Origin: Physcia stellaris
Taxonomy: Eukaryota; Ascomycota; Lecanoromycetes; Caliciales; Physciaceae
Direction of reading: 5' to 3'
DNA: 64,000 nucleotides
Assembly (NCBI GenBank): GCA_018902385.1
Contig: JABSSW010000001.1
Span: 1,116,001-1,180,000 of the forward strand
Numbering within the stretch: the first letter of the stretch is position 1; every line of letters begins with the position of its first letter. The notes under the pieces were generated by a model. It did not search any database. It worked only from the letters and a program-made list of their open reading frames with translations, and had not been told where the DNA came from. The position numbers were made by a program, and so were the translations under genes. Shown piece after piece: positions 14,151 through 26,382 of this stretch.

Positions 14151-16545
14151 ATTTCAATTCGAAAAATTCAAATTTTCGTTAAAACAAATGAAAATAATTT
14201 TGATTCGTATGTTTGATTTTCGAAAAAAACGAAATTGAAAACGACATCAATATCGAAAAAAATAAAATGAAAATCATTTTCAAAACGATTCGAAAACGCG
14301 ATAAAAATTTGAAAACGAATTTATTTACGAACGAATTTTGATTCATCAAAATTTGACGATCGAATTGCACGATATCGTGAAATCAATTTTTTCGAACAAA
14401 ACGCATTTTATTTTGTAATTTTTTTGAACGAAATCAAATTTAAAAAATTGCAATTTTTGAAAAAAAAACGATGTTTTATATCGAAATGATCGATTATGAA
14501 TGTTTGTCGACGTTTTTTTATTCGTTGATTTTTCAAAAAATTCATGAATTTTTTTTCAAACATTCAAATTTTAATCGTAAAAAAAATTTTATTTCGCGAT
14601 TATTATTGATTCAATATGCGCAAATTCGTTCGTCGATACGTACGCAATTGTTACAAAAATTTCAACGTACGAAAATTTTCAAAAATCGAAAAAATAATTT
14701 ATTTATTTTTTTGAAATTTTTTTGCAACGTTGAATCGACATATTTATGAATTTTATCATCGAATTGTTCGACGTTTACGAATCACAACGTTATTTGCACG
14801 ATAATCGACAAATTTAATAAAAACGTCATTATGTTTTCATCGTTTGAAAATACAAATGCGAAAATCACGATCAAAATATTTATCAATTACGTGTTTCGTA
14901 CATTTTTGAATTATTTTTTTTATAACGTTAAATCGAAAATTTCAATTCATATCATTCGAATTTGACAAACAAATTTTGCAAAATTTTCGACATCAAAAAT
15001 TTTTAAATTTTTATCGTTTTTCATTCAAAAATCGATAAACAAATTAAAAAAAAATCAATTAAAATATCGAAAAACAATTGCGAAAAACAATATCGATCAA
15101 TTACATGCAAAACGATTGAAACGTTTAATTGTTCATAATCGAATTTTTAAACAACAACGCGATATTTTCAATAACAAAATTATTATCAAAAATTTTTCAT
15201 CAATAAAAATTTTCATTTTTATGAAAATTTTTTTATTAAATTTTATTTCGTATGTTACAACGAAAAACGATTTTTGATCGTCAAAACAAAAATATCATCG
15301 ACACGATGATAAAAAATATTTTCAATTACGTACGAAATATGCAAAAATGATTTAAAAACGTATAACAATTCAAATCAACAAACATCGAAAAAAAATCACA
15401 CGAAATACGTCGAAAAAAATTTTTTTTTTTTGAATCGACGAAACATCAAAACGATCGAAATCGTTCGACAAATTTGATGACAAAAATTAAATTGTACAAA
15501 ATATTAAAACGTAAAACAATTTTTATCGATTCGAATTGTTAAAAATTATGCGATTTTTACGATTGTGTTTTTGCCGATTTTTTCGCAAAAATTTTGTGAT
15601 TTTTCGAAAATCAAATCAACGAATTTTTCGATTTCGTCATAATTAACGAGAATTTCGAAAAAAATGAACGATATTTTGAAATTTCGATATCATTACAATC
15701 GTTTTCAATATCGTGTCAATTAATCGATTGATTTATAATCGAACGTGAAAATTATTTCGATAACGAAAAATTCGAAAATGTTCGCGAAATGATAAACGAT
15801 TTTCATCGTATTCATTTCACGACAACAAATTCAAAATCGTTCAAAACGTTAATTTCAATATTTCAAATCGTCGTCAAAAATTCAAATTTTTCAATTTTTG
15901 TCGTCGTCGTTTTCGAAAAAAAATCGTCATGTTCGACATTAATCGAAATTATTTTCGATTAACATTTGAAAAAACGAATTCGAAAATCATTTGTTTTGAT
16001 TTTTCGATTTTTTATTTTCAATTCGATTTTTTATTATTTTGTTTGAAAAATAAACATTTTTTTTCAGTCGAATTTACATCGCATGAAAATTTGAATCGTG
16101 TCAAAAATATTTTCAAATGAAAAAATTGTTCATTTTATCGAATTTTGAAATGACATTAAAAAATACAAAAAAAATGAAAAATGATGATCGTAAAATTTTG
16201 AATTTTGCAACATACAATTTGAAAACAAAATTTTCAACAAAATTTTTTTAAATTTCAATAACAACGAATCGTCGAAAAACGTTCGCGAAAAAAAAAAATA
16301 AATTTCAACATTCGAAATTTAAAAACAAATAGATTTGACAAATAACAAATAATTTATGATAAATATTAAACAAATATGTTCAATCGAATTATCTTTAATT
16401 TTTACGAAATTAGCGATTTGATTTGAATTTTTTTTGACGTTTGATTAAATTGTTCAATACAATTTTTTTTCAAAATTTTGTATTTAAATTTTTGCAAACT
16501 TATTGTTTCGTTTAACTAATCAATAATACGTTTATTCAAACACGA
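14150..16545 (+). mobile_element. Ty3/gypsy fossil B, RNase H end, integrase and 3' LTR
   Basis: Sequence from about 14,160 repeats the RNase H/integrase junction seen at about 6,500 in fossil A and, inverted, at about 20,160-20,400 in fossil C. Integrase zinc-binding, core and C-terminal traces follow to about 15,650. A 3' LTR lies at about 16,325-16,545; its last part is the reverse complement of the LTR copies at 18,084 and 24,537, the orientation expected for a + strand element. It is broken in very many places. Its 5' portion is probably in the unassigned DNA to the left. Neither a polypurine tract nor target duplication could be assigned. Confidence 0.65.
16325..16545 (+). repeat. LTR of fossil B (3' copy)
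   Basis: The stretch shares several blocks, in inverse orientation, with the LTR copies at 18,084-18,306 and 24,537-24,868, including the block around 16,505-16,545 that ends in a run reading towards 'tattcaaacacg'. CpT and ApG persist here a little more than in the element bodies. Boundaries are approximate because substitutions and small gaps blur the match. Confidence 0.55.
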
Positions 16546-18083
16546 AAACGTGATAAATAAAACGATTTTTTCGAAAATGAAATTTTTTGACAAATTGATT
16601 ATTAACGATTAAAAATAATCGTGTTCAAACAACGTTAATAACGACGCTAATTTGAAAAAATCAAAACGTTAGAAAAATTTTTATATATATTAAAAATTTT
16701 TAAAGAAATTCAATCAAAAATTTTTTTTCAAATTTGAATAAATGTTCGATTTTGCGATTTGAACGTAATCATGCGTATAAAAACGCAAAATCAATAATTT
16801 TTCAACGTATAATCAAATTAACATTAATTGATTAATTTTCAAATTTCACGTTTTAAATAAAACGATTGTTAACAAATTTGATTTTGATGAAAAAAAATTT
16901 TTTTGAAAATTGAAATTTTAATTTTAAAATGAAACAGAAAAATTGCAATTTGCAAAAATTTGTGTCTTGTTGTTTTTTATTGATAGAATTGTTCAAATTG
17001 AATGAATTATCGTTAAATATGAATCAAAAAATTTTATCGTATTTATCGATTTTCATTTTGCTTTGATGACAATTTTTTTAAATCGCAATCTGTAAAATTT
17101 CTGAATAGATAAATTTCGAAATTGCATGTTGTTTTATCGAATGCTAATTTACATAATTTTTAACATTTAATTCATTAAAAATCAAATTAATTTTAAATTT
17201 TGATTTTTTTTGAAATCATTTTTTTTTTTTCAAAATTTTTAAAAAAAAAAAAATTTGATATTTCGTTTTACTTTTGATGTTCAAATTCATTTTTCGATGT
17301 GAAAATGATGCGATTTTTCGATTTTTGATTGATCGAATTTCTTGTTTTTTTTTTTGATATCGAAATAGATTTTAAATCAATCAATAAACGAATTTTTTTT
17401 TTTTTGAAATTTATTGATAAAGTTTTGATGAAATCGTCGATCAAAATTCGTTCAATAAAAAAATTTTTCGTTTGAAAAAAATGTTGATCGTTTTTTTTTG
17501 AAATCAATTTTGACGAAATCAAAATCGATGTATATCGACATTTTGACGTAATTCGATTTAAAAATGAGTTTAATCAAAAAATATAATGAAAATTCATTCG
17601 ATAATTTGACGATTATCGCATTCGATATTCGTAAATTTTCTTATGAAATTTTTTGATTCAAAAAAACAATTTCATTATATTTTTTGATATTGATTTTCAT
17701 TGAAAATTTTAAAAAAATTCGAAACGATAGAATTGATATGATTTTTTTTGTTTTGTGATTTTTCAATCGATGAAATCGTCGAAAAACATTTTTTGAAACA
17801 ATATTTATTAATTTGAATTTTTGACGAATTTAAATCGTTTGCGAATGACGCGTTTGAAAAATTTCAAAAAAATGATGATTTATGATTTGTTTGATTTTTG
17901 TCAAAAACAATGACGTAATATTTGATTGTGTCAAATATTTTAGTTTTCGAGTCGTTTGTAAAAATTTTTTAATGTTTAAAATGAATTTTTAAAATATTCA
18001 AATAATAATGATCAACAACGATTACATTTGATCGAATGATTGTTGCAATTATTCATTTTTAATCGAATCGATTTTCTTTGATT
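16546..18083. other. AT-rich spacer between fossils B and C
   Basis: About 1.5 kb of AT-rich DNA lies between the LTR of fossil B and the left LTR of fossil C. It contains long A/T runs (for example around 17,220-17,260) and a few residual CpT/ApG sites. I see no gene and no clear element family. It may be older repeat DNA into which the later elements inserted. Confidence 0.4.
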
Positions 18084-18306
18084 ATCATGAATCGTGTTTG
18101 AATAAACGTATTATTGATTAATTAAACGAAAACAATAAGTTTGCAAAAACAAATAAATATAAAATGTTGAAATTGCAAACAATATGCGACGTCAAATTTC
18201 AAATCACGTTAATTTCAACGTAAAATTAAAGCATAATTCGTTGTTCGATCACATATTATATCAATTATCTATTTGTCAAATTTATTTGTCAAACATGTTC
18301 GTAACA
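18084..18306 (-). repeat. 3' LTR of fossil C
   Basis: This copy matches the right LTR over its beginning ('atcatgaatcgtgtttg') and its end (the block closing in 'gtaaca'), but it is about 110 bp shorter because an internal repeated block is present once instead of twice. Confidence 0.75.
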
Positions 18307-21300
18307 TTATTTTTTTTTTTTTTCGCGAACGTCGTTTCGACGATTCGTTGTTGTTTCGAAATTTGAAAATTTTGTTGAAAATTTTGTTGATTAATTTGAA
18401 TATTTGCAAAATTCAAAAATTTTACGATTATCATTTTTCATTTTCAAATGTTTCGTTATTGTTTCAAAATTCGATAAAATTTGACAACAATTTTTGAAAA
18501 TATTTTTGACACGATTCAATTTTTCATGCGACGTAAATTTTGATTGTAAATAACATCGAAACGATAACGAAAATTAAAAATTGCGAAAACGTTGCGAAAA
18601 TGAAATCGAAATAAATGTATTGAATTCGAAATTTTCAAATTTTAATCGAATGTAATTTCGATTAATGTCAACATGACGATTTTTTTTCGAAAACGACGAC
18701 GATTCGTTGAAAAATTTGATTCGTTGACGACGTTTTGAAATATTAAAATCAACGTTTTGAACGATTTTAAATTTGCAATCGTGAAATGAATGCGATGAAA
18801 ATCGTTCATCACGTCGCGAACATTATCAAATTTTTCGTTGTCGACATAATATCATGTTCGATTATGCGATCAATTCGATCAATTGACACGATATTGAAAA
18901 CGATTGTAATAATATCGAAATTTCAAAATATCGTTCATTTTTCATTCGAAATTTTCGTTGATTATGACAAAATCAAAAATTTATTGATTTGATTTTCGAA
19001 AAAATCACGAAAATTTTTGCGCAAAAATCAACAATGAAACACATCGTAAATATACATAATTTCAAACAATTCGAATCGATAAAAATTGTTTATACGTTGT
19101 AATATTTTGTAAAAATTTAATTTTTTGTCATCGAATTTGTCAAACGATTTGATCGTTTTGATGTTTCGTCGATCGAAAAAAACGAAATTTTTTTCGACGT
19201 ATTTTACGATTTTTCGATGTTTGTTGATTTGAATTGTTATACGTTTTTGAATCATTTTTGCATGATTTCGTACGTAATTGAAAATATTTTGCATCGTGTC
19301 AATAATATTTTTGTTTTGACGATCAAAAATCGTTTTTTCGTTGTAACATACGAAATAAAATTTAATGAAAAATTCATACGAAAATGAAAATTTTTATTGA
19401 TGAAAAATGAAAATAATTTTGTTGTTGCAAATATTGCGTTGTTGTTTGCAAATTCGATTATAAACAATCAAACGTTTTAATCGTTTTGCATGTAATTGCA
19501 ATATTGTCGCAATTGTTTTTCGATATTTTGATTGATTTTTTCGATTTGTTCATCGATTTTTGAATGAAAAACGATAAAAAATTTACATTTGATGTCGAGA
19601 ATTCGACAAAATGTTTGTCAAACGAACGATATGAATTGAAAATTTCGATCAAACGTTATCGAAAAAAATAATTCATGTGTACGAAATACGTAATTGATAA
19701 ATATTTTGATCGTGATTTCAACATTGATATTTTCGTCGTCGACGATACAAAACACGTAATGACGTTTTTTGTTAAATTTGTCAATTATCGTGCATATGAC
19801 ATTATGATCGTAAACGTCGAACAATTCGATAATAAAATTCATTGATATGTCGATTCAACGTTGCAAAAATATAATCAAAAAAATAAATAAATCGTTTTTG
19901 CGATTTTTGAAAATTTTCGTGCGTTGATATTTATAACAATTACGTACGTATCGACGAATCGTTTTGCGCATGTTGAATCAATAATAATCGCGACGTATAA
20001 AATTTTTCATGCGATTAAAATTTGAATGTTTCGAAACAAAAAATTCATGAATTTTTTTGAAAAAATCAACGAATAAAAAAACATCGACGAACATTCAAAA
20101 TCGATTTTTTCGATACAAAACGTCGTTTTTTCAATGCAATTTCGTAAATCAATTTCATTCATTGAAATGAAATTTTGTTCGATAATTTCACGATAAATCG
20201 TGCAATCATCGTCAATTTTGTTGACAACAAAATTCGTTCATAAATAAATTCGTCAATTTTTATCGCGTGAATTTCGAATCGTTTCGAAATAAACAATATT
20301 TGTTTTCGATATTGATGTCGTTCGTCAATATCGTTTTTTGATCGTGAATCAAACATACGAATCAAAACATTTGTTTTAACGTTTTGAATTTCGAATTGAA
20401 ATTGAATGACAATATTGAATTTCGAAAAATTTTGTTCAACGAATTTGACGAAAAATTAATTTTTTGACGTCATGAAAATTTTCAAATTTTTGTGATCGAT
20501 GAAAATTTTGATCGATTTTTCAATGTTTTCAAATTCAAAACGTCAATGTTTTAAACAACGAATAATGATCAACAATTTTTTGTTATAAATTTCGTAATTG
20601 CATTCGATTGAAATCATGTTGCGATTATAAAAAACAACGAAATGCAAAATTTTTCGTCGTCGTATTGAAATAATATTTTCGCATTGACGTAATCAAAAAA
20701 ATCAATTTTCAAAATGATTTGTTTGATTCGATCGTAATGTCGTAATATGAAAATTTCAATCATCGTTTTTTTGAAAAATTGAAAATTTTTTCGATTTTTT
20801 CAATTCATTCGAAATTCACAAATTTTTGATCATTCGAATGAAAATTCGAATTTTTTTCGAAAAATCACGAATGAATCGTTTGTAAAAATTGACGAAATTC
20901 ACGAAAATTTGCATTTTTTTCAAATTCGTAAAACGTTTTCAATTGACAATGATTTTTATTTTTTTCGAATTCATGCGAAAATCATTTATCGATAATATGA
21001 CGTTCAAAAATGTCATTTTTTTTTTGAAAAATTCGCATTTTTCAATATTCATTTGTAATTCGATTTTTTTGAATTTTTTCAACATTTTACGAACGTGAAC
21101 GATGTGTTTTTTTTTGAATTTGTTGTAAATGAAAATATCATTTAAATAAATTTGACAAAAATCGTTCAAAAAATTGAATAACAAATCGTTCATGTAATGT
21201 TGTCAATTCGCGAATTCGTTGATCAATTCGAAAAATAATATTCGATATTTGTACGATTTCATGAAAATAACGAACGTGATAAATTTTTCATTTTTTTCAT

Positions 21301-24300
21301 TCATTCGAAATTTGTTGAAAATCGATATAATATTCAATTTGATCAAATATTTGCAATTTTGCATTTTAATTAAAATTTTTTCGATCAAAAAATGAAATAT
21401 CGATTGCGTTTCGTGATGTGATTAAATCGTCGATAATTCACACACAAACGTAATTGATCATTTGATTTGATTGCAAATAAAACGAACGAAACGTATGTTG
21501 TTTGATTGAATACGATAAAATTTTTTTGAAAATTATTTTTCAAATATTTTTTGAATTTTTGAAATTTGAATTCGAACAAAAAATATATTCGATTTCGAAA
21601 CAATGTATTGTTATCGTTTAAAAATTCGATTTTGTGATCGTAAATTCGATGCGACGACAATTCAATTGTTTTTTGAAAATCGAATATTTTTGACAAATGT
21701 TTGAAATATTTCGATATTTTTTTCATTATACGTTCAAAAATCGATTTGATTTGTTCGTGTTTCAAAATTTTTTGATCATGACAACAATTTTCAACGATTC
21801 AAAATTTGTTCGCAATGTTTTGAATGCGAAATCGATTTGATTGATCGTAATGAAAAAACATTGCATTTTTTGTTTTCGATTTTTGAAATCGACGAATAAA
21901 AAAAATCGCATCAATTATCGCGATATTCATCGAATCGTTTGAATTCAATTTCGAAAATAAAAAATTTCGAATTGTTGTTTTTTGATTTTTCAACGTTTGT
22001 TGCGTTGTTTTTTCAAATTTTTTTTTTGACGAATGTCGTTTTCGTAATCGTTGTGATATCAATTTTTGAATGATTTGATTCAACGACGAACGACTCGTCA
22101 TTTTGATCGATTTTCGAAATGAATAAAACAATCGAAACATTTTGAATCGAATACGTTTGATTCGTTTTGTACATAAAACGCTGAAAAATTTAAATTTTGA
22201 ACGAAATAAAATCGTATATCGAAATTTTATTGCAACAATATGTTTCGCGTTATTTGTTTTCGATAAAAAAAACATCGCGACGTCAATTAAATACGTTTCA
22301 TCGACGATTTGAATCAAAAATTTTCAAACGTCGAATTTGAATTGTTTTGATGAATATATTGTCATGATGATTACATTTGAACGATTTGAAAATCAATTTA
22401 TCGTAAATCATATTCAAAATAATTTCATGTTTGTTCATTCACGATTTTTTTAAAATTATCGAATGATTGTTCAAATCGATGAATAACAAAAAAATTGTCA
22501 ATTCGAAATGCAAATCAATTGTCAATTTGAAATAAATGACATGAATTATTGAAAAATTTGACGATCGTCGAATTCGATAATGAATTTCGATTTTAATAAA
22601 AATACGAAATTTATGTTCAACATGTTGCATACAAATTGCGCAATTTTTTTATCAAATGAAAACATAATCAATCGTGCATCAATGTTTATTAAAATTTTTA
22701 ATTTATGTTTATTATCGTTGAATGACAACGTACAATTGATGATTAAAAATCGTTTGACAAAAAAATCAAACAATTCGTCAAATGAATAAAAAAATTTTTA
22801 AACATTTATCAATCGCGTTTTTGATGTGAATTATCAATTTTTCGAATCAAATTCGTTCGATTCGTCGATCATGTTTATGTAAAACATTTGCATTTTGTGT
22901 CAATGACGTTTTTGATGTTTGTAAACGTTCGAACATTTTTTTCATACGTGATCGATTTCATCGTATGCGAAACATTTGTTCGTGACGATCAATTTGTTTG
23001 TCATCGAATCACGAATTTTGATTTCAACGTTGAAATGAAAATGAACGACAAATTTCACGAAAAAATCGAAATAACAAATTTCGTAAAAAACATCGAAATC
23101 GAAACGACAAAATCGATTTGAATTGAAACAATTCAAAACGTTGTCGACGTGTCGCGATTTTTTTTTTCGAAAATTCGATTGTCGATTGTATATTTGTTGC
23201 AAAATGATTCGAATTTCATCGAACGTGATTAATTCACGTGAATATACATTCATCGTTTTTTTCAAATTTCAAAAATTTTGTTTATCAATTTTTCGATTTT
23301 GATGATTTCGTTATAATCAATTGAATTGCTAAAACGAAAAAATGAAATAAAAAAATGAAAATTTTGAATATTCATGATCAATATTCGAAATTGATTACGC
23401 ATATTGCGTTTGAAATCAAAATTTTCGTAAATAATGTTCAAAAATTTCAACATCATATGTCAAATTTTGAAATGATTTATATCAATGTCACGAATCGATT
23501 GTATGTGATCATCGACATTATTTTCAATTCAATCAATCACAATAATGATTGCGATTATGTTCGTGTCGTAATGATCAACGTTGATCGTCATTTTATCGTG
23601 TATTTTTGTTTTTTAGACACGTCAAATGAATTTTATTTCATCGATGAATTTAGAAAAATTTGAATGTGTTTTGAAACGTCGTTTGTTCTTTTGAAAAAAA
23701 TTAATTACGTTAATTTTATCGTCGTTTTTTTTATCGTCGACGTCAAAATTTCATGTACGATCGCGAATCTTGATCAACAAAACGTCGTGATTTTTTTTCA
23801 AAAAAATGTAATTTTTTTGTTTGATCAAAAATAAATCACGTTGTTTTTCGTATTCGTTTTTCAAAATATTCAATTTTCGACGAATTTTATTTAATTCGAC
23901 ATTCGTATTGATCAGTTCGTCACGATCGACGTTGACAATATTGTACAAATTTTGATATTGAATCAAAACGTTCAAATAATTGTCACGATCGATGCGTAAT
24001 CGATCAAATTTCTTTAAAAAATCGACGATTTTATGATTGATTCATCATTTCAATTGATCGATGATGACGATATTCAAAAAATGAATGATTTTTTCATTTT
24101 TCATTTTTATGAAATCGATCGTTGACACAAATCGACAACGTTTGAATTGATCAACGAAATTCTCGTCAAAAAAATTGTCGTTAATTTTTATGCAACATAC
24201 GATTCACGTTGACGCGTAACGTTTTAAAACGTTGTTTCATCGAAATAAAAAATTCGAAAAAATTGTTTCGTGATGATTTCGAATCATAATTGAAATGAAA

Positions 24301-24536
24301 AATTGAAAACGATAAAAAAAAAATTAATCGAATCAATTTTCGTTTTTTATCGTCGATTGCGCGAAAAATTTGTTATTTCACGTTTTTCGTTGTCTTGTCA
24401 AAAAATTTCAAATCGTTTGTTTGATCAGCAAAGTTTTTCGTCGTTTGTTTCGTCAAAAAAGTTTAGTCGATTTGAAATTTTATTTTGAACGTTCGCGTAT
24501 CACGACGAGCGATAAAAATTGAAAATTTATTGTAAT

Positions 24537-24868
24537 ATCATGAATCGTGTTTGAATAAACGTATTATTGATTAATTAAACGAAAACAATAAATCTGCAAA
24601 AACAAATAAATACAAAATGATTGAAATTGCAAACAATGTGCGACGTCAAATTTCAAATCACGCTAATTTCAACGTTTCAAATCACGATTAATCAACTATC
24701 TATTTGTCAAATCTATTTGTCAAAATTAACAAAGTTGTAAACAATGTGCGAACGTCAAATTTCAAATCACGTTAATCTCGTCAGAAAATTAAAACATAAT
24801 TCGATTTAAATCTATCTGCTCAATCATTTATCATATCGTTTATCTATCTGTCAGACATGCTCGTAACA
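24537..24868 (-). repeat. 5' LTR of fossil C
   Basis: This is the longer of the two LTR copies. It contains an internal near-duplicate block around 24,640-24,680 and 24,745-24,780. It keeps more CpT and ApG than the element body, so it is less saturated by the local mutation bias. Confidence 0.75.
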
Positions 24869-25900
24869 TTCGTCACGTTGACGAGTCACGAAATAATTGA
24901 AATGAATTAATTTGTGCATTTTGAACAACAAAATATTTTGACAAAATACGTCGACAATGAGTTTCGAATCAACGTTTTCGATGATCAATTGATTGTGTAA
25001 TGATTCAACGATTTTGATGTAAAATTCGACGCTCGTTAAAATAACAAATCGATCAATGAAATCGAAAATGATATCGACGAAAAAAACGAAAATATTCTTT
25101 TTGAAACGTTTTGTTATTTTTGTTGATAAATCAATGATGTTGAATTCGTTATGACAATGATAAAAAAACGATGATTGACGTTCATCGTTGAACAAATAAA
25201 AAATTTTATTCAAATTTCGTTCGTGTTTCTCGACGACGATGATGAAATCAATAAATTTGATTTTCGTTTTTACATCGATGAAATTTCAATCGATATTTTT
25301 GTTGTGTAAAAACTCGACGATAAACATTGATTTTATTGATAAATTGATTATTTATTCAACGTGATTGACTCGAAAATCGTTTTTGACGTCGATTTCTCAA
25401 TTGAAATACTGTTTTGATTTTGAAATGAAAACGACAAAATTGTGAATGATGTTTGACGTAATCATTGTAATGTTTAAATTTGAAAATTTGAATCGTATAA
25501 ATGAAAAAAAAAAAAAAACGTTTGTGACTCGTGAAATCGTGTAAAACGTGTGAATTTCATGTCGTATTTGTTTTTTTTTTTTTTCATTTCGTAACAAATG
25601 AATTCGAAACATCAATTCGAAACAATGACGAATTCATTGAATCATCGAATCGTGTATGTGAAATTTCGTGTTTTTTGAAAACGTTTTCATCGAGATCGAA
25701 TGATCGATCGTGCGTTCGAATTTGACGTTCGTTTGAACGATGAATGACGTTTTCATCGATCGACGTCGATGTTGATTTTTTGAACTTTTGAAAAATTAAA
25801 TGACGATCGTTAAAATAAACATTATGCATTTTATTGACGACATTAAATGACGATAAACTCGTTGTGAATTCAATTTGATGTTTTCGAATTTGATCGTCGT
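24869..25900 (-). mobile_element. Unassigned retroelement-like fossil next to fossil C
   Basis: Minus-strand frames at 24,851-25,213 and 25,397-25,829 look like pieces of a degraded coding region with little Gly, Pro or Trp, as elsewhere in the block. I do not recognise the family. It abuts the 5' LTR of fossil C, so fossil C may have inserted into it. It is broken and some residual CpT/ApG sites remain. Confidence 0.4.
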
Positions 25901-26382
25901 CTAATCAATCAGAGATTTCTCGATCGATGCATGAAATCAACGTTTGAGCGTTGTAAAATAGTATGAATCGATTCGAATGATATTTGACAAACATTGTCGA
26001 ACTCATAATTTGTTACAGATATGTAGAATGCAACGTGTTTATATTCGTAATAATACTATTTATCGTACATGTGATGAATGTGGATTATTGTACAGAGTTT
26101 GCACGCTAGCCTATAATAGAATAACGCCTTGGCATTGCTTTTGGTGGTGAGTTTACTCCAACAATCTCGCAGTAAACTCGTTTGAAACCATGCCAGTTTC
26201 TATAATAATCACTCCTAGTCACAGCGCTATCGAGTAGTCCCAGCAATCTTCCATGTCATCACGTCGAACTCTCGCTTTCCCAGTTACCCTCCTTCACAAT
26301 CTCCCCCAATTAAACTAGAGATTCACTATATCCAGCGTCTATTTTGTAATTCCGCCGACCGCTTTTCTATCAATCCCTGAAT
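25900..26382. other. Border between AT-rich block and gene-bearing DNA
   Basis: Base use changes within roughly 150-200 bp. To about 25,980 the CpY-poor pattern holds; by 26,100 CpT, CpC, ApG and GpG are all frequent and GC content is that of ordinary fungal intergenic DNA. I see no gene, terminal repeat or telomere-like repeat at the border. Confidence 0.7.

Larger units (their letters stand above)
18084..24868 (-). mobile_element. Ty3/gypsy fossil C, with both LTRs, minus strand
   Basis: This is the best preserved layout in the block. Direct repeats at 18,084-18,306 and 24,537-24,868 are its LTRs; read on the - strand each begins TGTTACG. Internal parts in - strand order are Gag-like (about 24,490-23,250), aspartic protease (about 22,900-22,300), reverse transcriptase (about 21,800-20,900), RNase H (about 20,900-20,160) and integrase (about 20,100-18,950). 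A long pyrimidine run on the + strand at 18,307-18,323, directly inside the left LTR, is what a polypurine tract would look like. The element is about 6.8 kb and broken in very many places. It is the same family as fossil A in opposite orientation. I could not identify a primer binding site or target-site duplication. Confidence 0.8.

Noticed and set aside
14160-20400. CRISPR-like or satellite array from recurring similar segments at about 6,500, 14,180 and 20,160
   Set aside because: These are the same RNase H/integrase junction in three related fossils, not an array.
1-26000. Dozens of open frames of 60-170 residues in the AT-rich block
   Set aside because: They come from retroelement fossils or chance frames; none has intact domains, and mirrored frames occur on the opposite strand.
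1-26000. The block as mitochondrial or foreign DNA
   Set aside because: Its AT content suggested it at first, but it holds nuclear Ty3/gypsy elements with LTRs and no mitochondrial genes, and the sequence is continuous with nuclear genes.
1-26000. Classical CpA-type RIP
   Set aside because: CpA and TpG are abundant and TpA is scarce in the counted stretches, which is the opposite of the CpA-type product.
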